A stretch of DNA of 64,000 nucleotides from Epiperipatus broadwayi (lineage: Eukaryota > Onychophora > Udeonychophora > Euonychophora > Peripatidae): contig JAQFVV010006216.1 in the NCBI GenBank assembly GCA_028023455.1, forward strand, positions 2,580,445 through 2,644,444, given 5' to 3'. Positions within the stretch are counted from its first letter, which is position 1; each line of letters starts with the position of its first letter. The translations under genes and the position numbers were made by a program. Below the pieces are notes generated by a model. That model had not been told where the DNA came from. It searched no databases and saw nothing but the letters and a program-made list of their open reading frames with translations. Shown here in pieces: positions 36,290-49,859 of this stretch.

Positions 36290-36835
36290 TCCATACAGGA
36301 GTACCATTCAGTGCGAGCCAGAGTAATCAATGGATGCAGAAAAGTTTGGGCATAAAATCCCTATCTAGTGCCTACTCATCCAATATCCCCAATCTCGTTT
36401 CTAGCTTGTAGCTTTCATCCATGAAGAGCTTTGAATTTGAAACTACTGCAACTACATTTTAGGATCTAATGTAACCCTCCAACGGTCACTTTTTAACTTT
36501 TTAGTTAAATATAAAACTTTGAGTCCAAAATGAAACCCAACAATGTTTTCAATTCAAGATCATTTGTTTGTATTGTCATATAGATATGAACTCAGTTCAG
36601 CATCAATATATTTTGATATCTTTGGTTCTTTAAAGTACACTGTCACCATAATCCTGCTGGAGAGGATTGGTTTTAAACTGTTAAACAAAACATAAGCTGT
36701 TAACAGACAAAACTATCCATACAGTAGCAACATTCAGTGTAAGTCAGAATGACTAATGGATAGAGAAAGGTTTGTGTATAAAATCCCTACCTAGTAACTT
36801 CTTGTCATATCTTTACTTTGCCTTCAAATAATGAA
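36286..36835. mobile_element. Foldback element, left arms (tandem or rearranged)
   Basis: A left arm starts CTCTCCATACAGGAG (36288) and runs through GTGCCTACTCATCCAATATC to an internal CTCAGTTCAGCATCAATAT (36590). A second left end follows at 36708 (AAACTATCCATACAGTAG) and reaches CCCTACCTAGTAACTTC. No right arm is present, so the copy is partial or two copies have recombined. Confidence 0.75.
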
Positions 36836-36864
36836 TTAGTCTAGATTCCTTTCTTATTGCAGTC

Positions 36865-36896
36865 GAATAAATAAATAAATAAATAAATAAATAAAT
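36865..36896. repeat. (AAAT)n microsatellite
   Basis: About eight AAAT units directly before the LTR at 36898. Confidence 0.97.
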
Positions 36897-36897
36897 C

Positions 36898-37582
36898 TGT
36901 TGTGTCTAGTCACGATTATACATATAAATGCAAATGATTATACATACTTTTATAATATATTTTTATTAATAATATATAGATACAAAACATATACTAAACT
37001 TACAATTGTTTTTATAGGTAGCTACACTCCACCTTTGCTGTTGGTTGAGGTATAGTACCCCATTCTAGGGTTAACTGTTAAAGAAGGGACTGTATATGCC
37101 CTTATAGATTTCCTACCCACTTCCAGCTGTACTTGGCAGCTTATGTCATGAGTAGATACACACTCTTCCAACTGTGACAACAGCTTGCCTTGAGTCAGCT
37201 TTGGTTCCGACTACCTCCAGATTTGAATGTGACTTGCTTTGCTGCATAACTATTAGCTGAAATAGCTATAGTCTGAAGAATTAGCACTATTGTTCAGGTT
37301 AGCAGAAGATCCCTTCATCTATACATGAAGAACTGGGCTGCTGTTATTCAGGCTCAACAGTTGTTCTCTTCATTACCTTCAAAAAGGCTTATTGCCAGAT
37401 CCCCAACTTTCATGGAAACATTAGAATTCAGTGAGCATCATTGTCCATTAACCTGTTCTTGCCATTGGCTATGCATTATCTCTTTAAAAAGCATTGGTTA
37501 ATTGCAATAAATGCTCAATCCAATCACAATAAGAAAGAAATCTAGAGTAGATTATTGAAAGAGAAGGTGAGATATGATATTC
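36898..37582 (-). repeat. LTR-like repeat, 3' copy
   Basis: It begins TGTTGTG and shares with the other copy GATACAAAA, CTGTACTTGGCAG, CAGTGAGCATCATTG and TGCATTATCTCTTT in the same order. Confidence 0.75.
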
Positions 37583-38341
37583 CCTCCCCTGGCTAAAGTT
37601 AGCCCTGGAGAATATAGCAGGAAAACATCTTCACTTTTTGTTTCTTCTGACTAGGTGATGTTCTCAATAGGTCCATTGTTATCATTTGTTTTTTTTAGAG
37701 CTGAATGTTCATTACAGCTCACTGGTGACTCATCACTAGTAAATTGCAACTATTTCAACTGATGAGGTTTTGCTGATTGGTTGTCTTCGAACTGTAGGTT
37801 CACACTGCTGAACTACTTGTCATCTGATAAGGCTTTGCTGATGGCTGGTCACAAAACTGTAGGTTCATTATTGCTGGCTGATGTTATTTTGTTTCTGTGA
37901 CAATGATGATGTTCATCAACAGTTTAAACCACCAGTAATTGTGATCTTTTTACTTTGATCACAACAGCTGGAATCCATTTGGTGGTTCTTTGGTGGTTCC
38001 CTTAAACATGCAGCACAAGATGTGAGTACCTTTCCATTTTTATTGCATTCAATCTCATGCATTATTTTAAGGTTAAAACTTGGATTAATTAGTTCTGGGC
38101 ACTCTATTTAAATTTATTGTTATGAGCTGGTTCACTTTATTCTCTGTAAAATCTAAGTAAGTAAATCGGTCACATCCTAATAAATTGCTCTCTGCTTAGA
38201 GGCAGATATCTCATTCTATTGATCATCATCATTATAAACTTCACTCTTGTCTGATTTAAGAGTGCTAGTAGATTGTTTTGTTAATCAGTGATTGTTTTGT
38301 TGCTATGATGCAGCTGAAATTTATTACACTTATTAATGATG

Positions 38342-38455
38342 GATCATGTCTTGTTTGAAACTATGGCCACTGCAGACCCTGTGTCCAGTTCCATTGTGAC
38401 CAGCATATTATTAATAAGGTTTCTGTGTTTGAAAACATAGTTTATGCAAGCAATT
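38342..38455 (-). pseudogene. Retropepsin fragment of the gypsy-type element
   Basis: The minus-strand frame reads FKHRNLINNMLVTMELDTG and then SAVAIVSNKT before a stop. ELDTGSAVAIVS is the Asp-Thr-Gly active-site loop of retroviral-type aspartic proteases, preceded by the usual beta strand (V-x-M-E-L). In live elements the dimeric enzyme matures Gag and Pol. Here only about 35 residues survive, about 0.3 kb from the 5' LTR, where a gag of over 1 kb is expected, so a large deletion has occurred upstream. Confidence 0.8.
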
Positions 38456-38763
38456 TGTTTATTTTTTACTTTAATTTAATCTTTTAATGTTTATTTGATG
38501 AGCTACTATTTGTGTAACTATCAATTTCTAATAAAGATAAAATCTAACAACCCACTGGGGAGGAGTTTCTGTCTTTATTACTACGATTAACTACTCTCCT
38601 TTGATTTTACAAAGTTTTATTGACATGCTGATAAGGTTTGCAGTCATTTTTTTCTGAATAATGACCGAGTCTAATGACACACAGAGGCAAGATTTTTTTA
38701 AATTAAAAATTTTTTCCAGCCATGAGGTAATTTTTTTTTTTTATTTTGCCAACTGCATCAAAT

Positions 38764-39432
38764 CTTTTGTGTTTAACCATGATTATATATATAAAAAAAA
38801 AAGTATACATATAATATATTTATTAGTAATATATAGATACAAAATGAAGTCAATTTACAATTGTTATTTGTAGATAGCTATACTCCCCCTGTTACTATTG
38901 GTGAGGTATAGTTCCCAGATCTAGGTGACCTGTTAAAGAGACTGTATGTACTCTTATAAATATCCTACCCACTTCCTGCTGTACTTGGCAGTCTGCTTGT
39001 GAGTAGATATGGTGACTTTTCCTGCTATAATGACAGCTTCCCTCAAGTTGGCTTTGGTTCTTGTAGCTTTTCATATTGAATATAAATTTACGTCAATGCA
39101 TAATTGTTATCTGAAATAGCTGTAATCTGGAGACTGAAAACTATTGTTTAATTTAGTAGAAGTTCCCTTTGACAGTATAATGAGAACCAGACTATTGTTA
39201 TTCAGGTTTGACAGTTCTCTTATCTTCAAAAAGACTATTAATTGCCAGATCCCAATATTCATGAAAACATTCAGATTCAGTGAGCATCATTGCCTATTGG
39301 TCTTTCTTGCTATTGGTTATGCATTATCTCTTTGTAAATGCAATAATTAGTGGCAATGTAATCTCAATCTGATCACAATAAGAAATCTGGACTAGTCCAT
39401 TATTTAAATGCAAAGTAATATATGATACTATT
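38764..39432 (-). repeat. LTR-like repeat, 5' copy
   Basis: Diverged direct copy of 36898-37582, with the same order of conserved words and similar length (669 against 685 bases). Confidence 0.75.
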
Positions 39433-39540
39433 CAACCACTATCCCCAGACCAGTTTCTAGCTTGTGGTTTTCATCCGGGAGGAGCTTTGGATCTGGGAGG
39501 ATTGCACCTAGATCTTATGATCTAATGCAACCTTACCCTA
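39420..39540. mobile_element. Foldback element, left-arm fragment
   Basis: It contains CCCCAGACCAGTTTCTAGCTTGTGG-type sequence, then GAGGAGCTTTGGATCTGGGA and CCTAGATCTTATGATCTAATG, all in left-arm order. Both ends are missing. It abuts the LTR and the long AT-rich repeat copy that starts at about 39533. Confidence 0.85.
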
Positions 39541-41420
39541 AAATTTAATGATGTTCATATATAAATAAAATAATTCATGAACGATTGAGATAGCAGCTTT
39601 AAATATCCTATAAATTTAAAATTTTCATAATATTTAAATAAATATATAATCCATGCTATACTCATATATTAGTTTACTCTTACTAATCATGCTAATTAAA
39701 ATAAGATAAAAATATTCAATTATGATGGAATATCAATAAACCTATAAGATAATCTTGAATCTATAATATCCAATCATATCAGTATATTAAAGAAACAGTA
39801 AATTTCTACTGGATATTTATTTAAATACAATTAAATAATCATATCAATTTATTTTAAATTTCCTATAACAAAATTATTAAAACTGTATATTATAACAATC
39901 AAAACATACAAAAAGAATTATCAGCATTATTTAATTGGATTTATGATCACATCAACTAAGTTTAAATATAATTAAAGCAAATCATTTTGACTTATAACAA
40001 AATATACTACTGTCCACTTTATAACTGAATAATATAAAGATCTATTGATTATCATATAAAGTTTATATCTAGTTGATAATAACTATAGAATTCAATACAA
40101 AAAAAATAATATAGCCATACTCATTTACTGATCCTGGGATTTAATTTCTGGATTATGTAATATAGTTATTTCAGATAAATTTTATAATACAGATAGTTTA
40201 TTTTGTCTCACTTGAATGTTACTAATCAATAAATTCATAGTGCACAATTGAACAATAATCAAAGAAGTTTATTTGATTCAATTAAAGTTTATTCCTAAAT
40301 AAATATCAATTATATACTAATATATGTATGATGAATAGATTGTAAACAATATGTACACATGTGATCTAATTGAATGTACAATAAAATATCAATTGACATT
40401 AATTTCATATTGAAATATATGATTGCCTATCAATCTCCAATTATTTAATACCAAATATGAAACATATATGTCTATGTAAGCATAAATGTGTTGCAGTTTG
40501 TTCACAATTTCCAAGATACAAAAGAGTTTAATATATATATATATCTTCTTACATAATTAATATATATATAGATAGATACACAAAAATGAATCTAATAATT
40601 TGTTAATAAAATTTAAGAGAACAAAATAAAGTGACTACATATTGTGAAAAAATCTTTTTGCACTAATATAAATGATACCCCTGAAGTTAAAGTGAATACA
40701 TATGGTGAAGAAATCTTTTTGTACTGTACTGAGTGAACCTGCACCCTGTTCTACCTATTAAGCATACATATCATGCATTAAATGATTGTACTATCTCAGG
40801 GTGAGGTCTCAATAATAATTTCAAGAGATATGAATTCCATAATTTAATTTACATAAACACATTGTGAATTAAACAATATCTTGGACTATGGTTGATTATT
40901 TCATTACCATGCCAACAAATGTCAAGAGGTTAGCCATTGCATATCTTTGAAAGACTGTGGTTAATGCATGTCATTATGCACACCCCCAGAAAGAGAAAAG
41001 CCCTGCCTGAAAGGATATACAACCACAAACCCATTATATAACATATATCAACTATACTAACATATTTGCATGATATCAACTCTCTAATGCCCGATAGTCA
41101 TATCCCATTATGCTATTCTCAATCCTCTTTTATCTCAGGTTATAAAAAAAATTTAAAGCCACTCTCGGAAATATTTACTTTGTCATATTATTGGAAAAAG
41201 ACAGAAAATGAATATAACTCTCACACAATGAAATAAGTTATAAAATAAGTAGATAAATATTTATTAATATACATACATCAATATTTCTTAACTCCATTAA
41301 CCCACCACCAACTGCACAAATAAATATATATATATATATATATTATTTAATCCATTTTCCCCACATTATAATATTATTAGAGTTGCTTAATTTGGGAGTC
41401 CTCTCCCTTAATTCATTAAA
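39533..41420. repeat. AT-rich dispersed repeat, copy 1
   Basis: Colinear anchors match copy 2 at 54.23 kb: AAAATTTAATGATGTTC (39537), CAGTAAATTTCTACTGGATAT (39796) and the run to CAAATCATTTTGAC (39990). Offsets grow slowly from about 14.70 to 14.77 kb, as expected for diverged copies with small indels. Both copies directly follow a foldback-element fragment. No open frame. Confidence 0.6.
40629..40724. repeat. 60 bp tandem duplication
   Basis: AAGTGACTACATATTGTGAA and AAGTGAATACATATGGTGAA start 60 bases apart, each followed by AATCTTTTTG. The linking words AATATAAATGATAC and CCTGAAGTTAA recur at 43572-43600. Confidence 0.85.
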
Positions 41421-41864
41421 ATATGTTTGGATGAAGTGGTCTGAGTTCTATATTCACACGTATATATTAGCATTATAATAAATCATATTATATCCTAAAT
41501 GTTTGATCGTACATGTATACTCATTCCTACATCCATTCCATAATTTAATATTGTAGAATCATGCATTGATACACTTCAAGCACACGAAGAAACAAAGTAA
41601 AATATTATTTTATGCGTTTTATCTTCACTCAATTTTAGCCACATTTGAATGATTTTAAACATTAATAAAATATGATTTAAGATGCATATACTCATCTTAT
41701 AGTAACATTAAAGAATCCTGCACATAGTGGATAAATGATTTAACATACATGTACTAGATCAATAAATAAATTATCTAGCATAATTAGACTTTAAACAAGT
41801 TATAAATGTATAACTTAAACATATAATATTTAAGAAAACCAATATTAAATGATTAAGATAGATA

Positions 41865-42760
41865 TTACCCTCCGGTGTCCTGAGACTTCATCCAGACTTG
41901 GGGTCTCTGAATGTGCTATGAATCTGGTCAACATGGTGGTAAGAACTTCCTTCTAAAACACAACATCAGTCTGGCGATCTTCATCATCATCATTGGCTGG
42001 ACCTGGGTGGCCACATTTCAATGGATTGAATGGAGCTGGATGGGTGCACTGAAGTGGGCTTCTACCTCATAATGATATTGCTGGCTGATGTATAAATTGT
42101 CTTCATCTTGACTTTAGGTTCAATGCTGTGGCAATCACATGAACTGTTATTTTACCTTTACTAAAAAGGATTTTCTGTAGAGACTCAGCTCTATGCTCTT
42201 TCTTCTTGCTATAATATTTGTGATGATTATATGACTATATTACAGCTATTGTTATATATCATTTTTTGTTGTTAGTAAAGATATTTTATTATATCTATGA
42301 TTTATTTTTAATATTAACAGTCTATGTCTTCTGAATTGTGACCTAAACATGAAGTCATCACAGCATATAATTGAAAATACTTAGGCAAATGACAGGAGCT
42401 TGTTAGCACCGCAAGATTTCGGCTATCTTGGTCTCTTCTGCAATGACTGCAGCAATAATCATCAAATTACTATGTCTAGTGCTCCATGGAAATGGTAATC
42501 TTCATAAGTAATCTCTGTATTAAATTTGGAGTAATGAATAATTGCGATAACCAAACATATAAGAGTGGTCGGTCAGCAATGGTAATGCAATACTAATATA
42601 ATATAATAAGCTTAGATCTCTCTGACTGTGACCCTGGAATATCTCTCAAGAATACATTTCTGTAATCTGTCTATGGAATATCTCTGGAAAAATAAGAATA
42701 TGTCCACCACCTGGTGAACAGTATATATAGCACCTCTATTACATAATCAATTTGGGTACC
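41865..42760. other. GC-richer island, unassigned repeat
   Basis: The segment has words uncommon in this window (CTGGCTGATG, GGACCTGGGTGGCC, GCACCGCAAGATTTCGGC). ATTGCTGGCTGATG also occurs inside the gypsy-type element near 37870, so a related retroelement fragment is possible. No protein could be read. Confidence 0.3.
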
Positions 42761-45700
42761 CCTCTTAGAATAATTGCCTCAAGCTTTATCCTGATGGCTA
42801 ATTGATTTAAGCAATGCACATAATTTTCTTTTAAAGTATTTTATTTTTAATTAATTTTATTGTTTTTCTAATTTAATTTTATCTGGGTTGACTCAAATCA
42901 CTCTACTGATAAACATCAGTTTAAAAAATTAATACAAAGAAAAATTATTTTGCCACGGAAAATATCTATATAGCAAATAAACAAGATTTTTCTATATACG
43001 CATTGGCATCTGAATTCTTCGAACTCTTTTGTTCATAAAAATAAGAATATAAAACAGTGCATTTTTATATTTGGTAAAACAATGGCCACACAACTTTTCT
43101 TAATGCATTAGCATAGAAAATATGATAATTTACATATATATAAGACACATTGGAACATTTACATTTACTTTTTAATTATTTCATGTTTTGCCCTTTTTTT
43201 ATACAACATGTTCCAAGACATAAACAACTTTTTACAAAAAAATAAAAAATTAAATTATAAATGTGGACCATTTGCATTTATTAACATAAAAAAATAAAAT
43301 AAAACAAAAGTGTTGTACGCATATATAATATAATCACATGCATCAATTTACAATTTGTAGCTAATATTGCTTTATTCTTGAGTGTGTGTGGGTAAAAAAT
43401 ATATACACAGACCAACCTTATACATTTTATACTATGTTTATATTCCATCCGGTTAATTATTTTGATTATATAATAACTACATAGATTAATAATTTTATAA
43501 TATATAATTGAGCTTTAGCTTCAACTACAGCCACATTGTGTGTGATCACTCATAGAGTGCCTGGCACAGTAGTAATATAAATGATACACCTGAAGTTAAT
43601 TTTAAAAATAAATAAATAAAAAATGAATATTTTTAAATATTGAAATAACAATTACTATACCCCAAGATATGAGTTTAAACTTAGGAAAATGTAATTCTTA
43701 TATTTTGGCATGTAAATAGATCACTAATTAATTTAAAATGATATATATCTATGATAAACACTGTACATTTTAAATAAATAGAAACAATATAATATCAATA
43801 ATAATGGCAAACACAAACAAACAACCTGAATGAGAGTCTTTAAATACTGTATTTCCAGAATATTATCACAGTTCTGACATCTATTTCAAACTACAAAGCA
43901 ATAGTATGTCTTTGTTCCAGAGAAGATATATTGTATATTCACAAAAACATTTAAATTCAAGGTATAGTTTGTCAATTCCGATATTTTATATATATCCAAA
44001 TTATTCTTTCAAATAATAATTATTTGGTTTATATGACTTACACACAGGAATTACTGGTTTATATTCACAATTGATATGAAGAGCTATTTCTTTTATGAAC
44101 AAATCTTATTTCAAAATATGATGAATGAATAGATGCTAGCTTTACCTAGGACAATATGATAAAAAATTAAACTGATTCATATCTTAGAAAAATTTGATCA
44201 ATCAATCTAATACAATTACACAGGCAGGTAGATTTGACTCTTGTACAACTTCTGACATCTGTATTGTTTTTAAAATATAGGTAACATCCATTTTAAAGGA
44301 TGATTTTTTTTTTTCCTTTTATATTAAATTGCCTTTTTTCCACAAAATTTTCTTAATATTGCCCAGTCTTTCATGGGCAGACAAGGTTTTTTTTACCCCT
44401 CCATGATCAATCAGTTATATATTTTTAAGGTAAATTTAAAAAATCCTAAAAAGAAGTATATATGTGCTTCTGTTTAAAGCAGAAACAAGAGAGTTCAAAT
44501 TATTCACTTCTATTTATAGAATTTTTTTATTGACATCAGTGTAACCATAGTAATCATCTACATTCACTCATTAAGCAATTTCCAGTTGCACTTCTCTAAT
44601 AAAAATTTGTATTATTCAATAAATAAAAATAAATATTTTAGAATTATTACATATAATAAATTTATTTTTAACATACAAATACTATTTTTCATCTAACATA
44701 AATTAAACAATTTACACTATATTTTCAATATATTACACTATAAATGGATTATTATACATATCTCCTTAGTATAATATCATGCAAATAAAAAGAACAAATA
44801 TATTTAAAATATTAAACATTTATTTATATTGTTTATAATTTGCTATGTGAATGCAGTAACAAAAAAAGGATATAATGATAAAGAATAATAAGTTTATCCA
44901 AACTACATGCTTTATTATTTACATATTCATTTTCCTTTTTAAAATGAATTAAGTCGATTTACAATTTTACAATACAATTAATAATACACAATTTTATATT
45001 AATATTATTGTCATCATAGCAACACAGTTCATTGTTTCATAAGTTATAATATTTACCATCCAAAAATCAAACAAAAAAAAATTATGACTAACATCTTACC
45101 ATAATACTGAAATACATCTCAAATTTCAGTAGGTATACTATATAAATATATATTTTAAATAAACAATATTTTTAATAAAATACCGAAACATCTAATTAAC
45201 ATAAATTTGAATACTCCCCCTCATCACTATCAACCGCACACAGCTATGATTATGAAGCCATAGAGCTTTGAAAGTGCTAAGCTGTAAATAAATTTAATAA
45301 TATATATAACTTCTTTAACGAGCATTATAAGCGCATAATTATTGATATTATATATATATCACTAAGATTCTGAATATACATACTAAGATTCTAAATACAT
45401 TACCGCCCCAACAGTCAAAATGTGAATCTCCAAAAAAATAAGCAAAGGAGGGTGTAATAGTTAGAATGATTTAGGATATGTTATAGAACCAAAAATAATC
45501 AAGGTACCATGAACTACTATTTTTAATTAAATAAAATATTTTTTAAAAAAATCACAACTTGGCCAAATATTTGGAAATTGTTGAGCTCAACCTGTTGTTA
45601 AAGTGCTTGAATGTTATGATTATATTTAATTTACCAATGACCTTAAACCAAAGTCATTGTTACAGAAAGATTCATCAATTCTTAGTTTAAAGACATCAAT

Positions 45701-46307
45701 ATCGACAAATAGAATACTTTCTCAAATTTGCATAATTACAAAGAGATTAGTCCCCAAAATTGAGCTAATTATTATCAGTTTTATCACATAAGAATTTCTA
45801 CAGAAATATTATCAATAATCTTATTTAATCCTGATGAAATATTTAAAAGCTTTCAAAATGATGAGTTAAAAACATTAGTAATATCTTAATAGATTTTTAT
45901 TAAAAAAAAATTTTTTTTTTTTTCCAAAACAAAGATTTATTACATTAGTAAGTTTTATATCAAGAAACTTAACAATGTACTCAAGTCTTTGTAATTGAAA
46001 TGAAAATATCTGTTTGCTTTTAATACAGTAACAACTAGCCAATAATCAAAAAATATTACTGGCATAAATATCAAGTAATCATCATCATTATAAATGAGTA
46101 GTTATTCTATCTCCAGATAAAATAAATATATTAAAGATGCATTAATGATAGAATTGTCTCATGCAAAATCATAAATAGTAATAATTATAATAAAAATTCC
46201 AAATAGTAATTCTAATAATCAAGATAAATATAATTTACTAAGATAGTAATCAAAATGTATTTAATAAAAATTAAAATAAATTTATAAAAACTATTATCCA
46301 CTTTTAA
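42761..46307. other. AT-rich stretch, nothing coding
   Basis: Homopolymer and AT tracts throughout. A word group near 45580 (GTTGAGCTCAACCTG, then AAGTGCTTGAATG) resembles the tail of the SINE-like sequence at 58.4 kb. No gene seen. Confidence 0.4.
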
Positions 46308-46805
46308 ACAAGGCAAAATTCTCCATACAGTAATGCCACCCTGTGCCAACCAGAGTAATCAATGGATGTCAAAAGGCTTGTGCATAAAATCCTATCTAAT
46401 GCCTACTCATCCAATATTCCCAGACTAGTTTCTGGCTTGTAGACTTTGTCAGTGAGGAGCTTTGGATCTGAGAGCACTGCACCTAGATCTTAGGATCTAA
46501 CGCAACCCTCCAGAAACCACCTTTTATCTCTACTTAACTATAAAACTATGAGAATGAAATTGAAAACACAAAAATATTTTCAATCTAAGCTCTCAGATCC
46601 AAAGCTCCTCACTGATGAAGGCCACAAGCCAGAAACTAGTCTGGGGATATTGGATGAGTAGGCATTAGATAGGGATTTTATGCACAAGCCTTCTGGCACC
46701 CATTACTCTGATTGGCGCAGGGTGGCACTACTGTATGGAGAGTTTTGCCTTGTTTATAAGCAGTTATGTGCTGGTGTAAGAGATGGTGATCATGTGATAT
46801 TATCT
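46308..46805. mobile_element. Foldback element, complete copy
   Basis: The left end AAGGCAAAATTCTCCATACAG (46309) and right end CTGTATGGAGAGTTTTGCCTT are inverted. Arms of over 200 bases pair with each other: left GCCACCCTGTGCCAACCAGAG against right GGCGCAGGGTGGCAC, and left CCTACTCATCCAATATTCCC against right its inverse. After the right end an outer segment runs to GGTGATCATGTGATATTA, which also appears in the copies at 6.6, 50.8 and 54.2 kb. No protein coding, so it depends on another element. Confidence 0.88.
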
Positions 46806-48029
46806 ACTTTATAATAATCAAATCATTATCATTCCAGAAAACACATGATATTCATCAATCTGAAGTGGTAGATTAAACTTCAATAAAGGAAACCTTTAGT
46901 TCTCAAGTCTTTCAATTAATCACCCACAGCAACATATTTAATTGCAAACATATTTAATTACTCTCATATGGCAGTTAATCATATTGATGGAAGACTAAAT
47001 TGAAGTTTTTTTTATCATTTACATTATTTAGGCCAAAATCAATTCTGGAATTTTTTAACCGAGTCCATCAATTTATCAGTGCAATAATATAACAGCAATG
47101 CTAAAAAGTGAATACTTAGCTCACAGACCAAAACAATTTATTAGTAAACAATGTTTGTAAATCAATTTCCAAATAAAATAAAAAATACAATAATGAAATA
47201 TTCACATATACATTAAATCTAAAATGCGAAGAATTCTCTTTAAGTTATATTAAACGTTATAAAACAATTATTTAACAAATTTTGATAATTAATCAAAAAT
47301 TTAATTTTTTCATTTTGTATTTATTAATCATATTAGATAAAACTAATTAACAAGCAATCCAGCGCCATCTATTTTTAAATGACGTTTTCAAATGCCATGT
47401 GGATTAGTAAAAACTGATTGCATACCATTAATCACATCAACTTTTTAAACAATAATAATTAATTTAGTAATATTTCAATAGATTTCAAGTAATAAAATAT
47501 AAATCAAAGTTAATGATGTAAACATTATTAGAATTAATGTAAACATTTATTTAGCAATTATAAAATGTTTATCGTGGTTGCTATAAAATTTATTAGGTAG
47601 TCAGTGACTTTTTTTTGATTAACTGTTTTAAATGCAAAACTTTTTTATTAAATAAATTATTTTACTGCATGTTAGCAGATATTATATAAGAAATAAATTT
47701 TGCATAAAAACAAATTACTGTAGTCTGATTTTTTTAGGTATATTTAAAAATAATAATAAACTCTTTATTTTTCAATAATTTACACATATTCTTTTTTTAA
47801 ACTGTTAAACTATGGAGTTTCATTTAGCAATATATTTTATGTTAATGAGATATTATTTTTAAAAAAATAGATAAACAGATAAAATCATATGATTTTCGAG
47901 TGACAAGTACTGAGAAAATTAATTAAATAGTTATTTATAAAATATAAGAAATTTTATTCTGTAATTTGGTACAACTCATATGATATGGTTAAAAATAGGA
48001 TACATTAAATAGTATTCAAAGAAGAAAAA
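46806..48029. other. AT-rich stretch, nothing coding
   Basis: No recognisable feature. Confidence 0.45.
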
Positions 48030-49475
48030 AGTTCAATGATGACATCCTGCATTACATACCTAAGAGGATTACAGTGATCCATAGGAACAATGGAAAGGGC
48101 CCAGGGTTTGGTATCTTGGAGATAAGAAATGTACAAAAATGACATCAAAGTTTTGTCTATACAAAAATCATGGCATTACATAGGTAAATCAGACTCTTCA
48201 TAATGGATGCAATGTCCTTCATATCCAGAGTCTAAGATATAGGCTTGAGGATGGAGGCAATTAATAGTCAATCCTGAATGGATACACTTAAACCAGTTTT
48301 TAATTGTTTCCAATATAAGCAGTTTCTGTCTAGACATATAAGGGACTAGCCTTAGGAAGGCATAACAATCAACTTCTATGTGGCTTCAAAGATGTAAGGG
48401 GGGGGGGGCAAATTCTGGTCTCTCCCGAATTTTTTAAATTTTTCTATATATAAATCAAGGGGACGATCCAGGAAATGATTAAAGGTGAGCCAGCAACAAA
48501 CAGGTGAACCAAAGCAAAAATAATATGAATGTTGATTTCCGAGATGGATCCACGTAGTATGTTGTCAATAAGTTTTGGTAATGTAGGCATTTTGTCTTTT
48601 AGCATCTAGGCAATAAGGTCTCTGTAGGGTTGAAGGGAAAGGCAGTGGTAGAGGAGATATTCTTCCTCTCTGAGGCATAGGGAGCAAGTGGAATCAATGC
48701 TTGAGAAACCTGTGGTGTACTAGGAAATGTTTAGTAGGCAAGGCTTAATGTTAATTTTCAACAGGAAGGCAAAGAATTTAGGCTCAAGGAACCATTGCTT
48801 AAATTTCTTGATTAGCAGATGGTTGTTAAGCTGAAGAAGGGTTGATCCTGCTGAAATATCAGGGTATAGGATATAATATACTTACCAGAAGTTAATTTTT
48901 GTAGAGGATGGCATATTAGGAATAGCAGTGAACTTAGAGATATGGAATATGAGGGTGCCAGTCAGCCAGCCAGTGCTAACAAGGGGAGGCTTGTCTGTGG
49001 GAGATATATCGTTAAAGAGTCAGGAAATGGGATACTGCAGGAATACTCTATAGACGGTGTTGTAGGAGTGTTGAAATATAAAAGTATCTATGGAATGTAG
49101 GGACAGTCCATTGAGCTTTGTGTGTTTGGTAAGCCTCTCAAGCTAATAGTTGCACTTTTTCCCCCTCTAATCAGATTAGTGCAAGTTTATGTACTTTCTT
49201 GATAAAGGCTTTAATGAAGTTGATCACTGGGATGAAATAGGATATTTTAGGGCATATTAGTATGTTGATGAGGGAGGACTTGGCGAACATGGACATATAT
49301 ATACTTTGGAAAGGGAGGATGTAATTTTCTGGGTAGATTGAAGTAGCTTATCATGGACAGACCTCCTCATTGCCATAGTGGATTCAAATATAGGGAAGCC
49401 TAAGAACTTCTAAGGCTTTGCTGTAAATGGACCAGGAATGTCCTCTGCCTAGCAATTATCTTCTAGTAGGAATTA
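48030..49475 (-). pseudogene. LINE 3' fragment (L1/Tx1-like), heavily decayed
   Basis: On the minus strand: a thumb-like stretch SSLINILICPKISYFIPVIN and FIKAFIKKVHKLALI (about 49150-49290), then HSYNTVYRVFLQYP (about 49030-49070), LLQLNNHLLIKKFKQWFLEP (about 48780-48840), and a knuckle CSLCLREEEYLLYHC (about 48640-48690) in which the usual His is Tyr. The order matches the plus-strand fragment at 62.6-63.8 kb, so both come from related elements. Stops and frame changes are frequent. An 11-base G run (48398-48408) lies after the knuckle. Confidence 0.8.
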
Positions 49476-49859
49476 AATAGTTATTATAAGTAATTATATG
49501 ACTATTAGAAAAACTCTTCTTTTTTTTCTCAAAAAAATTTTTTTAATTAAACCAAGATAAAGCTATATAGCCTGATATATATTATCTCTTTCATTATAAT
49601 TCTCTATAAAATTTTAAATATTTCTACAAAAAAAAGTGCAATTATCTCAGTATTTTATAATAAATTATGTTTATTTTGCAATAAATTTAATGTATGGAAA
49701 GTAAACACTAAAGATTAATTTCATTAAAAAGTTCATCAAAATTTAGGCTATAATTCTAAATTTTGAGATGTTCCAGAAATGGGAAGAATTGCTTGAAATT
49801 ATTCCTAATGACAATCAAATGATAATGCTTGGTCACATTATTTACTTCTTAATTACTTC

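Larger units (their letters stand above)
36898..39432 (-). mobile_element. Shortened Ty3/gypsy-type LTR retrotransposon
   Basis: Two diverged direct repeats, 36898-37582 and 38764-39432, behave as LTRs around 1.18 kb of internal sequence. The interior encodes a retropepsin motif on the minus strand. Normal gypsy elements have about 4-5 kb inside, so gag and nearly all of pol are missing. The LTRs differ at many sites, so insertion is old. The plus-strand interior between 37700 and 37880 holds two similar 60-base pieces with GGCTTTGCTGAT and ACTGTAGGTTCA. Confidence 0.7.
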
